From: Microcoleus sp. bin38.metabat.b11b12b14.051
GTDB lineage: Bacteria; Cyanobacteriota; Cyanobacteriia; Cyanobacteriales; Microcoleaceae
Assembly (NCBI RefSeq): GCF_013299165.1
Contig: NZ_JAAFKD010000002.1
Location: forward strand, 360,772-424,771
Reading direction: 5' to 3'
Length of the DNA: 64,000 nucleotides
Below the pieces are notes generated by a model. The model saw only the letters and a list, made by a program, of their open reading frames with translations. It was not told where the DNA came from and did not search any database. Positions 1 to 7,333 of the stretch are shown here, piece by piece (positions within the stretch are counted from its first letter, which is position 1; every line of letters begins with the position of its first letter). Both the position numbers and the translations under genes were made by a program.

Positions 1-134
1 ATTCCTCTATCCCACAGAAGTGCTGCGGCATAGTTTCCCGGGAGTTCCGGGGCGTGCTTTCTGACAGCTTGCACCAGCCAATTTGGCGGTTGGGATAACG
101 GTGGATTTTGCCAGTTTTGAGAAAGTTGAGTCAT
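1..134 (-). CDS. recJ: Single-stranded-DNA-specific exonuclease RecJ, N-terminal fragment
   Basis: This coding region runs off the left edge of the window, so only the first 44 codons are visible. It starts with an ATG at 134 and reads MTQLSQNWQNPP, ending in an ALLWDRGI segment. Cyanobacterial RecJ proteins begin with a short tryptophan-containing stretch followed by an LLWQRGI-type motif just ahead of the DHH phosphoesterase domain. RecJ degrades single-stranded DNA 5' to 3' in RecF-pathway recombination and repair. None of the DHH catalytic motifs lie within the window, so the call rests on the N-terminal pattern only. The next gene on the same strand begins about 100 bp upstream. Confidence 0.55.
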   Translation of the reverse strand, partial: MTQLSQNWQNPPLSQPPNWLVQAVRKHAPELPGNYAAALLWDRG

Positions 135-238
135 CGGTTATTTCATAAATTCTACTAGGGCTTCGCTTCACCAACAATTCCCAATGCGTTGAGACTTGAA
201 ACTGTCCGACCGAAGAGTTTGCATACTAAAAAGTTTAG

Positions 239-1054
239 TTAAATAGATATTTCGTCGATTATAGCAAGATTGGGCAGCCAATTTGCAGGAGTTTGTGGGG
301 GAAAATTTGGCGAGTAAGCTGTGGTTTCTAGGGTGCGGTTGCAGCGAGTGGCGAATTGACAGGAATCGCAAAGATTGGCGCTAATGTCTACTTGGGGCAA
401 AAAATCGCCGCCTTCGCTGTAGCAATGGCGCCAGTTGCTGAGCTTGTGTAAGAGGCTGGTTAAATCTTGTTTGGTGCGATCGTGCTCTGCTTGGCTGTAG
501 GAAAAAGTTAGTTTTTGCGGCGGTTCTTCTCCTCGCAATTGCACGAACCAGTATGTCATGGATACTTGTTCTGGGGAATAGTCGCTGGTTTCAACTAAGA
601 CATATAAATAAAGGCGAGTTTGCCAACTTTCGGCTATCCGTTTTGATTTTTGAGGGCGGGGATAGGTTTTCCAGTCAAGAATTTGAGCTGTATTTGGTTC
701 GGCGATTAATAAGTCATAAATCGAGGTGAACAGGTAGTCTTGAACAATGAGGGTGCGGAGGTGTTCGGCTTGGCGGAAAATTTGGTCGCTATTTTCTGAA
801 GTCGCGAAAATTTCGGGTGCGGCCGAGATCAAGGCTGAGACACAGCGTCCTATTTCCGGGTCTTGTTGGGTGATAGATTCGATCGCCAATCCGAGCTCTC
901 GCTGCTGCATCAACAGGTGAAATCGGCTTCCCCAGGCGAGTTTTTCTTGGTGTTCTGGCGAGGTGGTGGTGGCGAGCAGTTCTAGATAGCTGTGTTGGAA
1001 TTTGCGGGGACATTCCTCGAAGATTTTGAGTTGAGTTTGGGAGAGTCGGAACAT
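239..1054 (-). CDS. PD-(D/E)XK nuclease family protein, Cas4/RecB-like, with probable Fe-S cluster
   Basis: The 271-residue protein has the layout of a RecB/Cas4-type nuclease domain. Near the N-terminus is a lone cysteine in FEECPRKFQ. The middle carries the catalytic half-motifs DLLIAEPN and ILDWKTYPRPQ, which supply the aspartates and lysine of the PD-(D/E)XK fold. The C-terminus has LCDSCQFATRCNR, giving three more cysteines. One N-terminal plus three C-terminal cysteines is the pattern of a 4Fe-4S cluster in Cas4 and AddB. It stands alone, not beside cas genes. Its position next to recJ suggests DNA repair, but that is inference. Family call is secure; substrate is unknown. Confidence 0.8.
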   Translation of the reverse strand: MFRLSQTQLKIFEECPRKFQHSYLELLATTTSPEHQEKLAWGSRFHLLMQQRELGLAIESITQQDPEIGRCVSALISAAPEIFATSENSDQIFRQAEHLRTLIVQDYLFTSIYDLLIAEPNTAQILDWKTYPRPQKSKRIAESWQTRLYLYVLVETSDYSPEQVSMTYWFVQLRGEEPPQKLTFSYSQAEHDRTKQDLTSLLHKLSNWRHCYSEGGDFLPQVDISANLCDSCQFATRCNRTLETTAYSPNFPPQTPANWLPNLAIIDEISI

Positions 1055-1130
1055 TTTTGAGTGTGATGTTGTGGGGTTTGCGTCAGATTTGGTAAGCTGA
1101 TTTTTTTAGGTAGGCTATCTGCAATCAAAA

Positions 1131-1296
1131 TGTTTGATCGTTCGGACTTTATACCAATTTTCTAAAGATTTGCTAGAGATGAACTCTTAGCCCCCCCTTA
1201 GTAAGGGGGGGGTTGGGGGGGTGATTATATAACACTACTTTAGAAAAATGGTATTAGTCCTCTGAATCGGAGGACTAAAGTCCGAACGATCAAACA
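1131..1296. repeat. Nested inverted repeat (family A outer arms, MITE-like core)
   Basis: Three inverted repeats are stacked inside each other. The outer arms (1131-1151 and 1271-1296) share TTTGATCGTTCGGACTTTA and its complement. The middle arms are ATACCAATTTTCTAAAG at about 1151-1167 and its near-complement at 1238-1254. The centre at 1191-1212 is a C7/G7 hairpin. The middle element looks like a small MITE sitting inside a family A hairpin. There is no reading frame in it. Confidence 0.75.
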
Positions 1297-1423
1297 AGCC
1301 AATCTGATTATTTATGGTCGTTCGATCCCACAGGATCTAAAATACTTAAATTGACAGTTCGGGAAAGGCAAGGCCGTATCCTTGGCAATTTTCCCGATAT
1401 TGAAATTATGGGATTAAAATCAA

Positions 1424-1921
1424 TCAGCGACATCCCAAGGAATCGCGAGTATCAACCCCTGTTTGAGAATTAACCCCGCTGGCTTTGCCGCACAATTCTT
1501 TAATTTGTGCGCCGTCCATGATTGAGTCAGTAAAATCAGCGCCTGTGATATTAACTCCGTCAAAGGTAGAACGCAGCAAAATTGTTTCTACTAAAATGGC
1601 ATCGCTTAAATCGGCATTAGTAAATTTAACTTGATCGATCATAGCATTAGTTAAATTGGCGCCGTGTAAATTTGCCTGAGTCATTACCGAAGCGCTCATA
1701 ATTGCTCCGCGCAAATCGGCCTTAGAAAAATTAGTTAAGTCCATATTAGCGTTAGAAAATTCAGCCGATCGCAGGATTTGACCGGAAAAATCGCGTCTTG
1801 TCAGTTCGGCGTTGCTGAAGGAGAGCGGCGGAGCGTAATATTTAGATTGAGCTTGGGCTGCGCGCGGCAGGATGAAGATGGTTAGCGCTAAGAGGAATGC
1901 TGCTAGTTGGCGGAGTTTCAT
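1424..1921 (-). CDS. Pentapeptide repeat protein with signal peptide, predicted thylakoid-lumenal or periplasmic
   Basis: The 165-residue protein opens with a signal peptide (MKLRQLAAFLLALTIFILP, then AAQAQ as the likely cleavage region). Residues 35-145 are a run of A(D/N)LXX pentapeptides such as ADLRGAI, ANLHGAN, ADLSDAI and ADFTDSI, which fold as a right-handed quadrilateral beta helix. The C-terminus has two cysteines (ELCGKASG and SLGC), a layout shared with chloroplast lumenal TL15/TL17-type pentapeptide proteins and their cyanobacterial relatives, where the pair may form a disulfide. No enzymatic motif is visible, and the molecular role of these lumenal proteins is not established. 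Confidence 0.85.
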   Translation of the reverse strand: MKLRQLAAFLLALTIFILPRAAQAQSKYYAPPLSFSNAELTRRDFSGQILRSAEFSNANMDLTNFSKADLRGAIMSASVMTQANLHGANLTNAMIDQVKFTNADLSDAILVETILLRSTFDGVNITGADFTDSIMDGAQIKELCGKASGVNSQTGVDTRDSLGCR

Positions 1922-2030
1922 AAGTCTGAGATTCTCGCAAGGTGGGTATTTCGTAGTGTATCCCGAACTTTGGTCGATCGCCTAAACAGTTACAATCTAA
2001 ATTAATAGCGATGGAGATGAAAAACAAGAT

Positions 2031-2396
2031 ATGCTAAATTTTTTCTTAACTTGGATAGTAGCCGCAGTTTCGCTGGTAATTACCGCTAACATCGTACCAG
2101 ATATTGCGGTGACGAGCTTTCCGGCGGCGATGCTGGCTGCTGTAGTTATCGGATTTGTGAATGCGGTTGTCAGGCCAATTATTACATTGCTGACTCTGCC
2201 TTTGAGTATTCTTACTTTAGGTTTGTTTTTGTTTGTGGTGAATGCGATTTCGCTTTCCTTGGCTTCGTGGTTGGCGGGTGCATTCAATATCGGCTTTGCG
2301 GTTAACGGTTTTTGGCCTGCTTTGTTCGGTTCGATTGTGTTGTCGTTTGTTTCTGGGCTGATTGGCCGATTTGTGAATGCCGGCAGTGTTGAGTAG
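2031..2396 (+). CDS. Phage holin family (PF04020-like) small membrane protein
   Basis: The 121-residue protein is almost entirely hydrophobic, with four predicted membrane segments (about residues 3-22, 30-50, 58-80 and 90-112). It contains the family signature NAVVRPIITLLTLPLSILT between segments two and three, and a glycine/asparagine-rich fourth helix. This is the DUF360 or '4TM phage holin' family, which is widespread in bacteria and not evidence for a prophage. It is usually annotated without a defined function. It lies between divergent and convergent unrelated genes, so context adds nothing. Confidence 0.85.
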   Translation: MLNFFLTWIVAAVSLVITANIVPDIAVTSFPAAMLAAVVIGFVNAVVRPIITLLTLPLSILTLGLFLFVVNAISLSLASWLAGAFNIGFAVNGFWPALFGSIVLSFVSGLIGRFVNAGSVE

Positions 2397-2403
2397 TCAG
2401 ATA

Positions 2404-3165
2404 TTATCCTAGATTGTCGATCGGGCAAACTGCAACCGCTACTGTAACACAGCCGAGTTTTTTGTCCGAGCGAATTATTGTTTTCGGAACTAACAGCGGA
2501 TGCGAAGCGCCCATCAACGGAGAGAAACGCAGATGATTGATGGATATCTGCGTTTTTTGCTGTTGATGGGCGGTGACAATTTGGGCGATCGCGCAAACTG
2601 CCGCTGCTTCTGCTACGCTGGGCGTACCGACTGTTTTTGCTGCAATACCTGAAGGATTGGGGACTTCGACGGAACTTAAGATATCAGCAGGAAAGGTTTT
2701 TAACGGCCAGTTTCGGGCTTGACAAAGTTCCAGCAAGCCGACTTCACCTGCTTTAGAGTCTATTGTAGCAATACCTGCGATCGCACCTTCAGCTAAATGA
2801 TAACTGCGACAGACACTTTGAATCGCAGATTCGATTAATTCTCGCGAAGTTCCAGCTTGACAACCAATCCCAATCCACAACACTCTCGGATGCCACTGAA
2901 CCTTTGGCAAAACAGATTCCGGCGCAAATCTTCTCTGAGTAAAACTAATCCAAATTCGCCCTTTAATAGTTGACAGATTTTCCCCATCCCAACACAAACA
3001 ATGTTTTTTGGGCAGACTATTTCGCCACAAAGTAGAACCAACTTCTTGAATTACTTCTACAGTTTCCCCTCTCTTCATCGCGGCCGCCACTCCCACCCAG
3101 TCGCCCCTCCCGCGACTCCACCCGCTGGGAGTATCTACCATATTTAACGTAAATCCATCGCTCAT
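2404..3165 (-). CDS. cbiG: CbiG-like cobalamin biosynthesis protein lacking the usual N-terminal domain
   Basis: CbiG opens the delta-lactone of cobalt-precorrin-5A in anaerobic corrin synthesis. This 253-residue protein matches the middle and C-terminal parts of the family. Residues 1-60 (GWSRGRGDWVGVAAAMKRG, VIQEVGSTLWRNSLP) correspond to the CbiG middle region. LWIGIGCQAGTSRELI and the following VGLLELCQARNWPL and SVAEAAAVCAI match the C-terminal CbiG domain. The N-terminal domain that full-length CbiG carries is absent. The upstream in-frame codons reach a TGA after eight triplets, so no longer start is possible. In many cyanobacteria CbiG is fused to CobJ; here it is free-standing. Confidence 0.75.
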   Translation of the reverse strand: MSDGFTLNMVDTPSGWSRGRGDWVGVAAAMKRGETVEVIQEVGSTLWRNSLPKKHCLCWDGENLSTIKGRIWISFTQRRFAPESVLPKVQWHPRVLWIGIGCQAGTSRELIESAIQSVCRSYHLAEGAIAGIATIDSKAGEVGLLELCQARNWPLKTFPADILSSVEVPNPSGIAAKTVGTPSVAEAAAVCAIAQIVTAHQQQKTQISINHLRFSPLMGASHPLLVPKTIIRSDKKLGCVTVAVAVCPIDNLG

Positions 3166-3284
3166 AATTTCATTTTCTATTCCGTAGTTTCACTGAGACT
3201 AAAATCTTAATTATTTTTTTAACACAATCCATCAAAAAAAATGTATGATCGTAGCACAAATTGCCAAACCAAAAAACATTTAAT

Positions 3285-3650
3285 ATGGTAGAAATGAACC
3301 AGTTACTGTTAGAGTTTGAAAGCAACCTCACAGGGGAAGCAGTAACCGAAGAATGGAAAGAACTTCGTGACAGTTGGGTGATGGAAGTACAAGAAGCATT
3401 TGATCAGTCACAGCTAGCAGAACTTCTAGTTCAATTAGAATCAAACATCGAGTGGGAAGCTGTACAAAATCAATGGCAAAACCGCCGGGAAAGCTGGGTA
3501 GCAGAATGTGAGTCAGCATCGACTGTTGAAGAAGTATCAAGTTTATTGCTGGAACTAGAAAGCAATACAACTTGGGAAGCATTTAGCGATGAATGGCAGG
3601 ATAATCGGGAGAATTGGGTACGGCAAATGTACGAATTTAACGATGAGTAA
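3285..3650 (+). CDS. Unknown acidic protein made of three 40-residue repeats
   Basis: I do not recognise this protein. From the ATG at 3285 it is 121 residues and consists almost wholly of three copies of an exactly 40-residue unit. Each unit has the pattern LL-x-LESN-x2-WEA-x4-W-x3-RE-x-WV, for example ELESNTTWEAFSDEWQDNRE. The three copies keep their spacing with no insertions, and each has two or three tryptophans and many Glu/Asp. No signal peptide or membrane segment is present. A TTG at 3261 would add eight residues, but ATG is preferred. An all-helical scaffold is plausible. The gene stands alone between a divergent cobalamin gene and a convergent acetyltransferase. Confidence 0.7.
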   Translation: MVEMNQLLLEFESNLTGEAVTEEWKELRDSWVMEVQEAFDQSQLAELLVQLESNIEWEAVQNQWQNRRESWVAECESASTVEEVSSLLLELESNTTWEAFSDEWQDNRENWVRQMYEFNDE

Positions 3651-3658
3651 TAATTCCC

Positions 3659-4177
3659 TCAATCAAAATCTATTTTCATGCTCAATGATCTCCCCTCTGT
3701 GCGGTTGATAGTCTCGCTTCCCTCCATTACTTTAAATCCCGCTCGCTTGTATAAATGCAGGGCCGGATTTGAGCTTCTGACACTCAGCGATACCGATGGA
3801 TAAGATGCTTTAGCTGCTGACAATACATGAGCCAGCAATTGGGTTCCTACACCCTGATTTGTATATTCTGGAAGAACCGCAATTGCCAATTCTGGGATAC
3901 TATCATCAATCCAGCCAAATCCCTTGTCATCCCCTGTCAACAAACGCAGCCACGCGGCTCCTATCGGCTGGCTGCTATTCAATGTGGCTACAAAGCCCAT
4001 ATCGCCTGTACGTCCCCAATGCTTGACATATTTCGCAATTAAAGGATGATTTACAACAGCTTCCACTGTTGATTCGCCTTCTTCTGCCATGTGCGCCGCG
4101 ACGTAGAGCATTTGCCACAAAAAAGGCTCGTCTTCCTGCGTTAGCGATCGAATAGAATACTCTAAGATTTTGTCCAT
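3659..4177 (-). CDS. GNAT family N-acetyltransferase
   Basis: The protein starts best at the ATG at 4177 (MDKILEYSIRSLTQEDEPF), giving 172 residues; an upstream start at 4249 would add 24 atypical residues. It shows the GNAT fold: an N-terminal IRSLTQED strand, the ELAIAVLPEYTNQGVGTQLL segment containing the Q/RxxGxG/A acetyl-CoA pyrophosphate loop (NQGVGTQ), and the C-terminal NPALHLYKRAGF motif. GNAT enzymes move an acetyl group from acetyl-CoA to an amine. The substrate cannot be told from sequence. It is convergent with the triple-repeat protein, only 8 bp apart. Confidence 0.85.
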   Translation of the reverse strand: MDKILEYSIRSLTQEDEPFLWQMLYVAAHMAEEGESTVEAVVNHPLIAKYVKHWGRTGDMGFVATLNSSQPIGAAWLRLLTGDDKGFGWIDDSIPELAIAVLPEYTNQGVGTQLLAHVLSAAKASYPSVSLSVRSSNPALHLYKRAGFKVMEGSETINRTEGRSLSMKIDFD

Positions 4178-4367
4178 AAGTAGAAGGAAGTTCGGCAACG
4201 AGGAATGTACGGAATGTAACGGATGTGTGCAAGAATAGAACTCTTGCAAAAATTGAAAACTATCTTGAAACTATCTGCGTTTATCTGTGTTTATCTGCAT
4301 TGTATCTGCGGTTAACCGGCTTTATCAAAGATTCATGCAATCTTGTCAAATGACAAATGACAAATGA

Positions 4368-4982
4368 CTAATCCTTAACTAAAACTCCATTTAGAAAAAT
4401 CTCTGCCAATCCTTCCGCCATTTCCTGCATTTCCTGCGGAGAAGCATTGGGTTCCATAATTGTATTCTGACTGAAACCGGCGACAGCAAACATTCCCAAA
4501 AATACCTGAGCGACAATCTTTGGATTCATCTTCCGATAAACTCCTTTTTCCATTGCCGTTTCAAAAAAAGCCTCAGCCACAACGCTCATTTTTCCGATGA
4601 CTTCTAACTGAATTTTATCCCTCAAATCGGGATGAAACTGCGCCTCCAAAAAACAAACCCGCATCATATCGCTATTTTCGCGGATATTCAACATCCGCCT
4701 ACGCATGACTTGAGCCACAGCTTTGTAACTACCCATCTCGCTCAATTCAGTCAGCAAATCTGTTAGTATTTCCACCCATCCTTCCGTCGCCACCTCAATC
4801 AAAATCGCTTTTTTATTATCAAAATGCCGAAATAGCGTACCCTCTGCCACCCCCGCCGCCGCTGCTAAATCGCGAGTAGTCGTACCGTCATATCCGCTGC
4901 GAGCAAATAACCGCTGAGCTGCTTGTAAAATTCGTTTCTTAGTTTCTGTTTCTGAAGGAGGAGACTGATTAAAAATTCGCAT
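4368..4982 (-). CDS. TetR/AcrR family transcriptional regulator
   Basis: The 204-residue protein has the canonical TetR N-terminal domain: KRILQAAQRLFARSGYDG, followed by the helix-turn-helix TTRDLAAAAGVAEGTLFRHF at about residues 35-54. The C-terminal 140 residues are helical and would hold the ligand pocket and dimer interface; this half is not diagnostic of a ligand. TetR proteins usually repress a neighbouring gene or their own, and dissociate on binding a small molecule. No divergent transporter or enzyme sits directly next to it, so the target is unknown. Confidence 0.9.
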   Translation of the reverse strand: MRIFNQSPPSETETKKRILQAAQRLFARSGYDGTTTRDLAAAAGVAEGTLFRHFDNKKAILIEVATEGWVEILTDLLTELSEMGSYKAVAQVMRRRMLNIRENSDMMRVCFLEAQFHPDLRDKIQLEVIGKMSVVAEAFFETAMEKGVYRKMNPKIVAQVFLGMFAVAGFSQNTIMEPNASPQEMQEMAEGLAEIFLNGVLVKD

Positions 4983-5436
4983 GGCTTTGGAATGGGTAAT
5001 TGGCGATTTAGTTAGAAGGAAGAAGGAAGAAGTCCGATGGAAGTCGGAAGAAGTCCGATGGAAGTCGGAAGTCGGAAGAAGGAAGAATGCCTTTCGGCTT
5101 GGCTCAAGGTAAACAGAAGTTAGAAGACATACACAGCAAGCTTGAGCGCGAGCCCTATTTTACGTTTAATTAGGTGGATTCACTTGGAACTGTGGGTTTG
5201 GGACGGGCGGGCGAAATAATGTTAAGTTTTAAGCTGTGCGCGATTTTAATCTCAAACTCAAAACTCCTTGCCGAACCCCAGACCATTTTTGTGATTTGCT
5301 GTATCAGCGTAACATCTGCGGCGCAACAGATCGCTTATGCCTCAAAAAATCTTTATCCTTAAACAAGAATCTCTTGTATTCGGCACAAACCTCAGGTTTG
5401 ACAATCCAAAATCTAAAATCTAAAATCTAAAATCGA
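4983..5436. other. Intergenic region with heptamer and GGAAGTC repeats
   Basis: This 450-bp gap has no convincing gene. From 5018 to 5105 it holds degenerate tandem copies of AGAAGGA and GATGGAAGTCGG, the same sequence that recurs at 31361-31387. From 5402 to 5434 there are heptamer repeats of the type ATCTAAA directly before the ATG of the next gene, in the place where a ribosome binding site would be expected. Confidence 0.6.
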
Positions 5437-7032
5437 ATGATCCCGCTGTTCCAAAAACCTCGCGTGGCGAAGCTATCCCATAGGGAATCGCCCAAACGTA
5501 AAACTCGATTCATCGCCTCCCTACTCGCGGCTGTGCTGCTGTGGTGGGGGATTTCACCCGAAATCGCCCTCGCCCGCGAGAACCCCGCTAGCGGCTCCCA
5601 ATTAGTGTCTGTGCAACCGTCGCTCGATCGCGTAATCAAGCAAGTCACGGAATTTAAGCTCGACAATGGCATGACTTTCGTGGTGCTCGAAAGGCCCAGA
5701 TCCCCGGTAGCATCGTTTCTAATTCACGCCGACGTGGGAGGGGCTAACGAACCCGACGGCCAAACCGGAGTCGCCCACTACCTGGAACATTTAGCATTTA
5801 AAGGTACGCCAAAAATCGGCACTACTGACTACAAAGCCGAAAAACCGCTGCTAGAAAAACAAGATCAACTCTTCGAGCAAATGCAAGCAGCGAAGGCTAG
5901 TAGCAAAACTGAAGAAGTCGCCAAATTCAAGGCAGAATTTGACAAGGTTGAAACAGATGCTTTGCAATTTGTCAAGCGCAATGAATTCGGCAAAATCGTC
6001 GAACAAGCAGGCGGAGTTGGACTAAATGCCGCTACTTCTATCGACTCGACTATGTATTTTTATAGTCTCCCCGCTAACAAATTAGAACTGTGGATGTCGC
6101 TGGAATCTGAGCGTTTTCTAGAGCCTGTGTTTCGGGAATTTTATAAGGAAAAACAGGTAATTCTAGAAGAACGGAGGCTGCGAACTGAAAATTCGGCGAT
6201 CGGGCAAATGGTCGAAGTTTTTGCTGACAAAGCTTTCTCTGTTCATCCTTACCGTCGCCCGGTAATTGGCTACACTGAAGATATTAAGAACCTCACCCGT
6301 AGCCAAGTGCAGACTTTTTTCGATAGTCACTACATCCCCAGCAAACTGACTGTGGCCGTTGTAGGAGACGTGAAAGCTGCCGAGGTGAAGCGTCTCGCTC
6401 AAATTTATTTCGGCCGCTACAAGGCGAAACCAGCGCCTCCTGAATTGCAGATTGTGGAGCCTCCCCAAACGCAAACAAAGGAAGTCACGCTGAAGTTAAA
6501 AACTCAACCTTGGTATTTGGAAGGATACCACAGGCCGGCGATGAATCATCCCGACAATGCGGTTTATGAAATCATTGGTTCTTTGCTCAGCAGCGGCCGC
6601 ACTTCTCGGCTTTACAAATCCTTGGTAGAACAACAGCAATTGGCGCTAGCTGCTCAAGGTTTTAGCGGTTATCCGGGGGAAAAGTACCCGAATTTGATGC
6701 TGTTTTACGCTCAAACTGCTCCTGGCAAAACGGTTGATGAGGTGGCGGTGGCTTTGAGCAAGGAAATCGATCGCCTAAAAACTGATCCGGTGTCTGCTTT
6801 GGAGCTGGAGCGGGTGAAAACTCAGGCGAGAGCGGGTTTGTTGCGATCGCTCAATTCTAATATGGGTATGGCTTTTTCGCTGCTGGACTATCAAGTGAAA
6901 ACTGGTTCGTGGAAAAATTTGTTTAAGCAATTGGATGCGATCGCGGCTGTTGCTCCTGCTGACATTCAACGTGTCGCTAAGGCAACTTTCCGCCCGGAAA
7001 ATCGCACGATTGGTAAGCTTTTGTCGCTTTAA
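5437..7032 (+). CDS. M16 family zinc metallopeptidase (catalytic subunit type)
   Basis: The 531-residue protein carries an N-terminal export signal (RFIASLLAAVLLWWGISP, residues 25-42). The inverted zinc motif of pitrilysin peptidases is intact in GVAHYLEHLAFKGT (H114, E117, H118). The distal glutamate ligand lies in the VILEERRLRTE segment. The rest follows the M16 two-domain layout, including LTVAVVGDV. These enzymes degrade short peptides or process precursors, here probably in the periplasm. It is followed by a second M16 gene without the zinc motif, so the two may form a heterodimer. Residues 9-19 are encoded by a dispersed repeat (about 5461-5491). Confidence 0.9.
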   Translation: MIPLFQKPRVAKLSHRESPKRKTRFIASLLAAVLLWWGISPEIALARENPASGSQLVSVQPSLDRVIKQVTEFKLDNGMTFVVLERPRSPVASFLIHADVGGANEPDGQTGVAHYLEHLAFKGTPKIGTTDYKAEKPLLEKQDQLFEQMQAAKASSKTEEVAKFKAEFDKVETDALQFVKRNEFGKIVEQAGGVGLNAATSIDSTMYFYSLPANKLELWMSLESERFLEPVFREFYKEKQVILEERRLRTENSAIGQMVEVFADKAFSVHPYRRPVIGYTEDIKNLTRSQVQTFFDSHYIPSKLTVAVVGDVKAAEVKRLAQIYFGRYKAKPAPPELQIVEPPQTQTKEVTLKLKTQPWYLEGYHRPAMNHPDNAVYEIIGSLLSSGRTSRLYKSLVEQQQLALAAQGFSGYPGEKYPNLMLFYAQTAPGKTVDEVAVALSKEIDRLKTDPVSALELERVKTQARAGLLRSLNSNMGMAFSLLDYQVKTGSWKNLFKQLDAIAAVAPADIQRVAKATFRPENRTIGKLLSL

Positions 7033-7076
7033 GAAGAAGGAAGAAGTGTTAACTTAAGGTCAAACCCTCAGTCCGG

Positions 7077-7161
7077 CAGGGGTTTAAACCCCTGCCTCAT
7101 AGCGAAAGTCCTCTAAAGAGGACTCATGAGTTATTTAGTCCTCTTCAGAGGACTTTCGCTA
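7077..7161. repeat. Compound hairpin repeat between the two M16 genes
   Basis: A perfect palindrome CAGGGGTTTAAACCCCTG at 7077-7094 is followed by a longer inverted repeat at 7100-7161, whose arms begin TAGCGAAAGTCCTCT and end AGAGGACTTTCGCTA. The structure could fold in RNA and may modulate read-through between the two peptidase genes, but it resembles the other dispersed hairpins of this genome more than a rho-independent terminator because no T-run follows. Confidence 0.7.
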
Positions 7162-7333
7162 TAAGAGGGGGACTTCAGTCCCTGGCGGTTTTTTGGGCTT
7201 AAGTTGACACGAAGGGGAAGAGGACAGAATAAAGAAATAAGGGAGAAATTCTGGTTTCCAGGCTTTATCTGGGAACGCAGATCCAGAGGCTGTGCCTCCT
7301 CGAATCGTCAAAAGATAAATATTAGGAGCAAGA

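Noticed and set aside
2031..2396. Holin-family protein as a sign of prophage
   Set aside because: The DUF360/4TM family is widespread outside phages, and no lysis or structural phage genes are near.
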